Below are positions 6,301-11,331 of a DNA stretch of 11,331 nucleotides, piece after piece. Where the stretch lies: positions 1 through 11,331 of the forward strand of contig JAIDJZ010000166.1 in NCBI GenBank assembly GCA_029051965.1, written 5' to 3'. The position numbers were made by a program, and so were the translations under genes. Origin of the DNA: Paramuribaculum sp. (GTDB lineage Bacteria > Bacteroidota > Bacteroidia > Bacteroidales > Muribaculaceae). Every line of letters starts with the position of its first letter. Within the stretch, counting starts at the first letter, position 1. A model generated the notes under the pieces. The model was not told the origin of the DNA, searched no databases, and saw nothing but the letters and a program-made list of their open reading frames with translations.

Positions 6301-6332
6301 CAAATTTACGAAACATTTTCAAAACAGGCAAA
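6301..6332 (-). promoter_or_regulatory. Consensus Bacteroidetes promoter reading towards the Zn-finger gene
   Basis: On the minus strand, TTTG (6332-6329), a 20-nt spacer and TAAATTTG (6308-6301) match the TTTG-N19/21-TAnnTTTG consensus exactly, the best promoter in the window. It lies just past the rpiB terminator. The predicted start near 6295 gives an RNA leader of about 255 nt before the Zn-finger ATG at 6038. No longer frame fills that leader. Confidence 0.7.
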
Positions 6333-6344
6333 CTATGTGTAAGG

Positions 6345-6393
6345 TAAAAAAAGGATGAGGGGCTGAGGTAAAATGGTTTTACGCTCAGCCCCT
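6345..6393 (-). terminator. Intrinsic terminator of the rpiB operon
   Basis: On the minus strand AGGGGCTGAG pairs with CTCAGCCCCT (6384-6393 and 6358-6367). An inner GTAAAA-CCA-TTTTAC stem continues it after a 1-nt bulge. Seven T residues (6352-6346) follow 5 nt later. It stands 30 nt past the rpiB stop codon and closes the operon that enters from the right edge of the window. Confidence 0.9.
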
Positions 6394-6437
6394 TTGCTGT
6401 ATGGTCCGGGTGTGGATCGGGGATTACCGGAGGGGGA
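6392..6437. repeat. 46-bp perfect direct repeat, copy spanning the 3' end of rpiB
   Basis: This copy covers the last three codons and stop of rpiB (6424-6437 is coding) and its trailer down to the first 2 nt of the terminator stem. It is identical to 5252-5297. The coding part makes this the likely original location. Confidence 0.95.
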
Positions 6438-6885
6438 TTTTGTTGATGCGGGCGATGTGGCGTCCGCCTTCGAATGGGGTCGAGAGGAATGCGTCGACGA
6501 TTTCGCGGGCGGTTTCGACGGAGATGAATCGTGCGGGCATTACGAGGACGTTGGCGTCGTTGTGGGCGCGAGCGAGGGCGGCGAGTTCGGGCTGCCAGCA
6601 GAGAGCCGCGCGGATGCCCTGATGTTTGTTGAGGGTCATTGAGATTCCGTTGCCTGAGCCGCACATGGCGATTCCGGGGTAGTCGCGTCCGGATTCGACG
6701 GCTTCGGCGCAGGGGTGTGCGAAGTCGGGATAGTCGCACGATGAGTCGGAGTAGGTTCCGAAGTCTTCGGTCCGGAATCCTTTTTCGTTGAGATAGCGGA
6801 TCACTTCTTTTTTGAGTTCAAATCCGGCGTGGTCGCTGCAGATTGCAATAACGGGTGCGGTTTCGGGTGTGATAGTGGAGGTCAT
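6424..6885 (-). CDS. rpiB: Ribose-5-phosphate isomerase B
   Basis: RpiB interconverts ribose 5-phosphate and ribulose 5-phosphate in the non-oxidative pentose phosphate pathway, in the cytoplasm; some RpiB/LacAB relatives also act on other aldose phosphates. The 153-residue protein has the family's length and motifs: SDHAGFELK (17-25) with the substrate-binding D18-H19, DYPDFAH (51-57), the catalytic C75 in CGSGNGISMTLNKH (75-88), RAALC (92-96) and HNDANVLVMPARF (108-120). The ATG overlaps the SDR stop codon as ATGA, so translation is probably coupled. It is the last gene of the operon; a strong terminator follows. Its final three codons and stop lie inside the 46-bp repeat that recurs 1140 bp away. 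Confidence 0.97.
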   Translation of the reverse strand: MTSTITPETAPVIAICSDHAGFELKKEVIRYLNEKGFRTEDFGTYSDSSCDYPDFAHPCAEAVESGRDYPGIAMCGSGNGISMTLNKHQGIRAALCWQPELAALARAHNDANVLVMPARFISVETAREIVDAFLSTPFEGGRHIARINKIPLR

Positions 6886-7688
6886 TGTGATATGTTGTTT
6901 TTATGAAGATTCAGCGGGCATGTGGCATCGGGGGTGTCTTTGGGGTTGGAGAGGCTGACGAGGTTGATGCGTTTCCAGAGGCATGCTGGGATGGCTTTCC
7001 AGAGTGCTGTCACCAAGGCCCATCGCGAGTCGACGGTCACTCTCCGGCGTCCTTTGAGGATCGCTTTCTCGATGAGGGGGGCGGCTTCGTCGACGGTCAT
7101 GAGCATCGGATAGTCGCGGTCGGCGCGCAGGATGTCGGTGCGTACGAATCCGGGGCGTATGTCGGTGAAGCGGACGTTGACCTGCTGGGTGTAGGCAAGT
7201 TGTTCGAGCGAGTCGAGAAATTGCTGCTGGAATCGTTTTGATGAGCTGTAGGCGGCTGCGATTCCGATTCCTTTGGTGGCGGCTACGGATGTTATGGCGG
7301 CGATGCGTCCGGGGGTGAGAGAGGCTGTGCTGCGGAAGTAGCGGTAGGCGGCGGCGACGATGCGGGCAAATCCGACGACGTTGACGTCGAGAGTTGTGCG
7401 GATCGTGGTGTCGACGAGTTCTTCGTCCTGAAATCCTGTGCCTGAGCAGAAGAGAAGGCAGTCCATGCCGTCGAGCATTTCGATGAGGTGGTTGAAGCGG
7501 CTGACGGCGTCGTCGGCCGTCACGTCGATCGGGAGATATTCGATCCGGTCGGGGTATTGCTGTTTGATTTCACGGAGGCGTTCTTCGCGGCGAGCGGCGA
7601 TTCCGACACGGAATCCGTAGCGGGCGAAGTCGAGCGCGAGTCGTCGGCCTAAGCCAGATGATGCACCGATGATTACGATTCGTTTCAT
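6882..7688 (-). CDS. Short-chain dehydrogenase/reductase (SDR)
   Basis: This is a cytoplasmic NAD(P)-dependent oxidoreductase of the classical SDR family; its substrate is unknown. The Rossmann motif GASSGLG (8-14) is followed by basic residues AARREER (31-37), which favour NADP(H) (inference). DV (55-56) contacts the adenine in relatives, and CSGTG (81-85) stands in place of the usual NNAG. The catalytic residues are S134, Y147 and K151, and IRPGFVRTDI (177-186) is the usual PG motif. At 268 residues it is normal length. The last 50 residues contain a hydrophobic Trp-rich patch (WALVTALWKAIPACLW, about 223-238) that may bind a membrane or a lipid-like substrate. It starts 24 nt after the DUF6048 gene and overlaps rpiB by 4 nt. 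Confidence 0.95.
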   Translation of the reverse strand: MKRIVIIGASSGLGRRLALDFARYGFRVGIAARREERLREIKQQYPDRIEYLPIDVTADDAVSRFNHLIEMLDGMDCLLFCSGTGFQDEELVDTTIRTTLDVNVVGFARIVAAAYRYFRSTASLTPGRIAAITSVAATKGIGIAAAYSSSKRFQQQFLDSLEQLAYTQQVNVRFTDIRPGFVRTDILRADRDYPMLMTVDEAAPLIEKAILKGRRRVTVDSRWALVTALWKAIPACLWKRINLVSLSNPKDTPDATCPLNLHKNNISQ

Positions 7689-7712
7689 TTCGCGTTGTGT
7701 TGAATTGAATGG

Positions 7713-8615
7713 TTACTTTTTGTCGTTACTATTAATAACTTCATTCGGTGCGGGGTGGTTCAATTCAAAGGTGTAGACGAGCGAGAGTGTTCCGGTTATG
7801 GCAGCGCCTCGTTTGCCGTAGCCGGGGATGTACATCGGTTTTCCGTAGGGGCTTTTGCTTTCGTGGACAACGGTGTGGAATCTGAGGTCCCATCCGATCG
7901 AGAAGTTGCTGACGATGTTGACGCGGACTCCGGCGAGGAATTCGAGGTAGCCTGCTGTCGCGGTCTGCCGGGGAATGTCGAATTCGGATGTTATGCCCCA
8001 GTAGGGGTCGGAGAGTGTTATGTCGGTGATTCGATAGGAGAAGGGGGTGAATCCGTAGCGGAATCCGACGAGGAATTTGTAGCGTGGGTCGGAGTTGTAG
8101 AAGACGTTGTAGCTTGCTCCGATCTTGAAGAAGGGTGCGAGGGGGGAGCGGAAGGTGAAGTTGGATTCTTCGGGTGTGATGGATGCCTGTCCGAGTCCGA
8201 GTTCGAAGGTCGGGAAGTAGCGGTTGTGGATGTTAAGCTCTCCCCAGGCGGATATGATGCCGTATTTCTGTCCGGCGAGACGGAGGGCCGTGTCCCAGAT
8301 GTTGAGTCCGGCGGCCGCGCAGTAGATCTTCGGGTAGATCATCTTTTTGGATTCTTTCACGGCCGTCGTGTCGATCCATTCCTGTCCGGAAACGGTGTCG
8401 ATGAAGATGATGTTGCCTTTGTCGTCGCGTGCTTCCTTAAGCCGCGAGGGGTCGTCGGAGGGCGATGAGGGGGATTCTTTTGCGGGAGTGCCTTTGGTTC
8501 CCGGGGCCGGTTCGACGGGAGTAATGCGCCTCTGTGCGCTCAGTCCGGCGGGGAGAAGCATGATGGCCGTCAGCGAGAGCAGGATGGTCAGGCATATGGA
8601 TCGAAGAGCTGTCAT
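7713..8615 (-). CDS. DUF6048 family outer-membrane barrel-like protein
   Basis: The function is unknown. The 300-residue protein has a signal peptide (about 1-28, ending GLSAQ) and a proline/serine-rich linker (30-60). From about residue 95 onward there are alternating aromatic and polar segments separated by short turns (for example FFKIGASYNVFYNSDPRYKF and FLVGFRYGFTPFSYRI), as in a small outer-membrane beta-barrel. The last strand (LSLVYTFEL) is followed by a polar tail rather than ending in an aromatic residue. From memory, DUF6048 genes are usually paired with DUF6452 genes in Bacteroidales, and here that partner lies 10 nt upstream. The pairing supports both calls. It probably acts at the outer membrane together with the DUF6452 lipoprotein (inference). 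Confidence 0.82.
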   Translation of the reverse strand: MTALRSICLTILLSLTAIMLLPAGLSAQRRITPVEPAPGTKGTPAKESPSSPSDDPSRLKEARDDKGNIIFIDTVSGQEWIDTTAVKESKKMIYPKIYCAAAGLNIWDTALRLAGQKYGIISAWGELNIHNRYFPTFELGLGQASITPEESNFTFRSPLAPFFKIGASYNVFYNSDPRYKFLVGFRYGFTPFSYRITDITLSDPYWGITSEFDIPRQTATAGYLEFLAGVRVNIVSNFSIGWDLRFHTVVHESKSPYGKPMYIPGYGKRGAAITGTLSLVYTFELNHPAPNEVINSNDKK

Positions 8616-8625
8616 TGTCGGAGAT

Positions 8626-9126
8626 TCAGTTGTCGGCGGTTCGGAAGTAGATTCTGATGCGGCGTTCGTTGACGTTGGTGATGAGAGAGTCGGTGATTAC
8701 GACGGAGTCGATGAGGTTGGAGGTGTGGGCGACGGATGTGATCCGGTAGAAGTACATTGCGCCGCATTCTTCGGAAGCGAAGTGGGGCGTCGAGGTGTAG
8801 GTGAAGTCGATTCGGTCGGAGACGGATGTCGTTTCGTCGGGCTCGTAGGTGAAGATCCACGATGTCCGGTCGGTGTTTGACCGGAAGGGGAGATAGACTT
8901 CGGACCGGGTTTCTCCGGGACCGTAGAGGACTGAGTCGCCGGGAGCGCCTTCGCCGCGGACCGACATGTCGGCGACGGAGATTTCGGCTCCGGATGATGA
9001 TGAGTAGTAGCCGGCAAGGGGCAGTGCGCTCTGATTGTCGGTGCATCCGGAGGTGTTGCAGCTTTGTGTCATAGCGGCGGCCATGATGATGACCGCGAGC
9101 GGGAGGGGAGAACGCATCGGGGTCAT
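8626..9126 (-). CDS. DUF6452 family lipoprotein
   Basis: The function is unknown. I start the gene at ATG 9126, which overlaps the glycosyltransferase stop as ATGA; a second ATG at 9117 would fit equally well. The 166-residue product has a hydrophobic signal (LPLAVIIMAAAMTQSC), with C23 as the likely lipidated cysteine. A predicted beta-sandwich-like part follows, with 'VYLPFRSNTDRTSWIFTYEP', the conserved 'HFASEECGAMYFYRIT' and the closing 'NLIDSVVITDSLITNV', as I recall for DUF6452. The frame extends far upstream of this ATG, but that portion is an arginine/proline-rich shadow of the glycosyltransferase gene. It lies 10 nt before the DUF6048 gene, its usual companion. Confidence 0.82.
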   Translation of the reverse strand: MTPMRSPLPLAVIIMAAAMTQSCNTSGCTDNQSALPLAGYYSSSSGAEISVADMSVRGEGAPGDSVLYGPGETRSEVYLPFRSNTDRTSWIFTYEPDETTSVSDRIDFTYTSTPHFASEECGAMYFYRITSVAHTSNLIDSVVITDSLITNVNERRIRIYFRTADN

Positions 9127-10106
9127 TTGGCAGGAGAGGAGGATGGTTGTTCGATTCGGATTTCTTCTTCGATCTCGTAGTCGTTGCGTCGCGGCGAGTT
9201 TCGGACGATCAGTTCGCCGAGGAATCCGGTGAGAAAGAGCTGTGTCCCGATGATCATTGTCGTGAGGGCGAGGAAGAAGTAGGGGGAGTCGGTCACAAGG
9301 GAGTAGGGGTTTCCGGCGTGCATGTTGTAGAGCTTCATGGCCCCGACGACGGAGATCGCTATGAATCCGAGCATGAACATGAGCGATCCGAGGAGTCCGA
9401 AGAAGTGCATCGGTTTGACGCCGAAACGGTTTGTGAACCAGAGCGTGGCGAGGTCGAGATAGCCGTTGACAAAGCGGTCGAGCCCGAATTTGGACTTTCC
9501 GTATTTCCGGGCCTGATGATGGACAATTTTCTCTCCGATGCGGGTGAATCCGGCGTTTTTTGCCAGATAGGGGATGTAGCGGTGCATGTCGCCGTAGACT
9601 TCGATCCGTTTGACGACTTTGTTGCGGTAGGCTTTCAGTCCGCAGTTGAAGTCGTGGAGGTTTTTGATTCCGGATACTTTGCGTGCGGTTGCGTTGAATA
9701 GTTTTGTCGGGATTGTTTTCGAGAGGGGGTCGTAGCGTTTCTGTTTCCATCCGCTGACAAGGTCGTAGCCGTCCTGTGTTATCATGCGGTAGAGTTCGGG
9801 GATTTCGTCGGGGCTGTCCTGGAGGTCGGCGTCCATAGTGATGATGACGTCGCCTTTCGCACGGGCGAATCCGGTGTTGAGAGCGGGGGATTTGCCGTAG
9901 TTGCGGCGGAAGCATACGCCTTTGACTGCGTGGTTTGATTCGGAGAGGGAGCGGATGACGTCCCATGATTCGTCGGTCGAACCGTCGTTGATGAAGAGGA
10001 TTTCGTAGGAGAAGCCGTGTTCGGTCATGACGCGGTCGATCCACCGTTCGAGTTCGGGGAGCGATTCGGCTTCGTTGAAGAGAGGTATTACAATAGATAT
10101 GTCCAT
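9123..10106 (-). CDS. GT2 polyprenyl-phosphate glycosyltransferase (DPM1/GtrB-like)
   Basis: This family transfers a sugar from a nucleotide donor to a polyprenyl phosphate on the cytoplasmic face of the inner membrane. The 327-residue protein has a GT-A domain: VIPLFNEAES at the N terminus, the donor-binding FINDGSTDES (38-47), the metal-binding MDADLQD (91-97) and the acceptor-side 'HHQARKYGKSKFG' (196-208). Two membrane segments follow (about 233-259 and 273-301), then a charged tail. This is the normal architecture and length for the undecaprenyl-phosphate mannosyl/glucosyl transferase group. The sugar cannot be told from sequence. The gene starts 54 nt after DUF4199 and its stop overlaps the lipoprotein start, so it probably works in the same envelope pathway. 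Confidence 0.96.
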   Translation of the reverse strand: MDISIVIPLFNEAESLPELERWIDRVMTEHGFSYEILFINDGSTDESWDVIRSLSESNHAVKGVCFRRNYGKSPALNTGFARAKGDVIITMDADLQDSPDEIPELYRMITQDGYDLVSGWKQKRYDPLSKTIPTKLFNATARKVSGIKNLHDFNCGLKAYRNKVVKRIEVYGDMHRYIPYLAKNAGFTRIGEKIVHHQARKYGKSKFGLDRFVNGYLDLATLWFTNRFGVKPMHFFGLLGSLMFMLGFIAISVVGAMKLYNMHAGNPYSLVTDSPYFFLALTTMIIGTQLFLTGFLGELIVRNSPRRNDYEIEEEIRIEQPSSSPAK

Positions 10107-10160
10107 TTTATCAGGTTGGGTTTTCAGAGTTAGAGAAGTTCCGGCATCGGGCTGGGGAGG

Positions 10161-10727
10161 CTATGTGCGGTTATGTGCTGTTTTGTCAGGATTGCCGATG
10201 AGGCGGACGAGGACGGCCATGAGTCCGGCGAGGATCGATCCGCTTGCCACGGTGAAGAGCCAGAATCCGAGGGTCAGGACCGACGGGGTCGGAATGGCGT
10301 GGTTTTCAAGCATCATCGATGCGGTGCGGGCGGAGTCTTCGAGGGCTGGCTGGCGGGTCTCCTCATATGTCGCGACGAGAAACCGTAGCTGGTCGGCGAA
10401 GTAGTCGGGGTTGATCCATCGGAAGTAGATCATTATGAGCAGCGATGTTATCAGGGCTCCGCAGGCTATCATTGTGATGCCGTGAATCCAGAGGGGTGTG
10501 ATCTGAGGGGGTTCGGGGTGAGCGATGACGGCGCGTCGCAGCTTTCTGTAGACGACGAGCGGAAAGCAGATCAACAGAAAGAGTGTGAGCAGCGTCAGCG
10601 ACGGCACTGCTGCGGAATAGACGCCTGAGAGGAATATGGCGGAGAAGTAGATTCCGAAAAACGGGCCGTTTTCTGCTCCGTGGCGAAATGGCGAATGCTG
10701 CTGGATTGAGTTGTCGTCGTAGGGCAT
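10161..10727 (-). CDS. DUF4199-type four-helix membrane protein
   Basis: The function is unknown. The 188-residue protein has four hydrophobic segments at about 22-40, 42-61, 80-102 and 148-176. The stretch between segments three and four (103-147) is polar and helical, with 'YFADQLRFLVATYEE', which resembles DUF4199 proteins. No catalytic motif is visible. In Bacteroidetes, as I recall, DUF4199 genes often sit directly before a GT2 gene of the kind found here, so a role as a partner or flippase-like helper of that enzyme is possible (inference). It starts 9 nt after the acyltransferase gene. The family call rests on topology, length and context and is less firm than its neighbours'. Confidence 0.75.
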   Translation of the reverse strand: MPYDDNSIQQHSPFRHGAENGPFFGIYFSAIFLSGVYSAAVPSLTLLTLFLLICFPLVVYRKLRRAVIAHPEPPQITPLWIHGITMIACGALITSLLIMIYFRWINPDYFADQLRFLVATYEETRQPALEDSARTASMMLENHAIPTPSVLTLGFWLFTVASGSILAGLMAVLVRLIGNPDKTAHNRT

Positions 10728-10736
10728 GGGAGTCGG

Positions 10737-11331
10737 TCAGAATTCGGTTGTCTGTTCGGGATGATATGACTCGATGTGGCGTTTTTTCTTTTCTTCGAAA
10801 ATGTCGGAGAAGGAGATGAAAATGCCTGTTTCCTCGACGTCGCCGAATTCGTCGTTGACTGCGGTGCCGAATACGCGCATCGATGGTGAGAGTCCCATGT
10901 AGGCGTTGACGAGGGGGGGGATTGTCAGTCCGTGGGAGCGGATCTCGCGCTGAAGAATGCGGTAGTCGCCGTGGAAGTCGCCGGCGGTGAAGATCTGTTC
11001 CATTGCCTGGGAGTCGATGTCTGTGCGCAATGGTGTTATTGGTCGCACGAGGCATTCCGGGTCGGGGAAGTAGCGGTTGAGGAAGTAGAGGATCAGGTTG
11101 CGGCACTCGCGCATGTAGTTGGGATACATTGTGACTTTCCCGAAGAAGTAGCGTATTTCGGGATGGATGACAGTTAGCGCACCCAGTCCGTCCCAGAGGT
11201 TGTCGAGTGTGTAGATGGCTTTGCTTCCGGCTTTTGTGCTCTGATATTCCAGTCTGACGAAAGATCGTCCGAGTTCGATAGTGTAGGGGAGGTAGTCGCG
11301 GAGGAATTTTTCGGAGAACCGGAACATGTGG
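10737..11331 (-). CDS. GNAT-type N-acyltransferase, GlsB/OlsB-like, cut by the window edge
   Basis: Proteins of this group move a 3-hydroxy-fatty acyl chain from acyl carrier protein to an amino acid, making lyso-ornithine or lyso-glycine lipids; in Bacteroides, GlsB does this for glycine lipids. The C-terminal 198 residues are present and the frame is open at 11331, so the N-terminal part is missing. Visible motifs: ELGRSFVRLEYQ, the 'LDNLWDGLGAL' region, YFFGKVTMYPNY, 'IPPLVNAYMGLSP' and 'FGTAVNDEFGDVEETGIFI', all typical of the Bacteroidetes Acetyltransf_5-type enzymes. An internal ATG at 11327 is probably not the start, because conserved sequence begins almost at once. It is the first visible gene of the operon that runs to rpiB. 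It may also be the second half of a PlsC fusion, which the window cannot show. Confidence 0.83.
   Translation of the reverse strand, partial: HMFRFSEKFLRDYLPYTIELGRSFVRLEYQSTKAGSKAIYTLDNLWDGLGALTVIHPEIRYFFGKVTMYPNYMRECRNLILYFLNRYFPDPECLVRPITPLRTDIDSQAMEQIFTAGDFHGDYRILQREIRSHGLTIPPLVNAYMGLSPSMRVFGTAVNDEFGDVEETGIFISFSDIFEEKKKRHIESYHPEQTTEF

Noticed and set aside
7755..8468. 237-codon plus-strand frame antisense to DUF6048
   Set aside because: Low-complexity Gly/Glu/Val composition typical of a shadow frame; the minus strand has a signal peptide and barrel pattern.
8626..10044. Long 472-codon minus-strand frame upstream of the DUF6452 ATG
   Set aside because: Its first ~300 codons are Arg/Pro/His-rich and run out of frame through the glycosyltransferase gene, whose motifs are clear. 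Only the last 166 codons are real.
1..11331. CRISPR array, tRNA or rRNA genes, intact transposase
   Set aside because: I looked on both strands and saw no regular spaced repeats, no cloverleaf-like CCA-arm patterns and no transposase-sized frame with recognisable motifs.

Overview
The window looks like a chromosomal segment of a Bacteroidales bacterium, possibly of the Muribaculaceae type (inference). Supporting points are Bacteroidetes-style RecO and LytS/LytTR proteins, the DUF6048/DUF6452/DUF4199 families, several -7 boxes matching TAnnTTTG, few Shine-Dalgarno sequences, and moderately GC-rich genes. There are 13 convincing protein genes. I see no rRNA, tRNA, CRISPR array or intact transposase.

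Layout: (1) 1-175 is gene-free and holds an imperfect inverted repeat. (2) recO (minus) and a neuC-like UDP-GlcNAc 2-epimerase (plus) diverge from a short promoter region. (3) A LytS-type sensor kinase and a LytTR response regulator follow on the plus strand. (4) 4251-6350 is an AT-richer accessory island. It holds a palindromic 85-bp element, a BspA-type leucine-rich-repeat gene, and a secreted protein with a DnaJ-like cysteine-rich tail. It also has a relative of the palindromic element with hairpins, and a promoter with a long structured leader. (5) 6345-11331 is a tight minus-strand operon, in transcription order: GlsB-like N-acyltransferase (cut by the window edge), DUF4199 membrane protein, GT2 polyprenyl-phosphate glycosyltransferase, DUF6452 lipoprotein, DUF6048 barrel-like protein, SDR oxidoreductase, rpiB, and a strong intrinsic terminator.

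The operon genes are separated by 9 to 54 nt or overlap through ATGA junctions (GT2/DUF6452 and SDR/rpiB), so translational coupling is likely. The acyltransferase, the membrane-anchored glycosyltransferase, the lipoprotein and the barrel point to an envelope lipid or glycan task; rpiB and the SDR look like metabolic passengers.

The most unusual signal is a perfect 46-bp direct repeat, 5252-5297 and 6392-6437. One copy spans the last codons and trailer of rpiB; the other follows the Zn-finger gene. Each copy ends at a terminator hairpin. A 1.1-kb module carrying the secreted Zn-finger gene with its own promoter is therefore bracketed by the repeat, as if inserted at the 3' end of rpiB.
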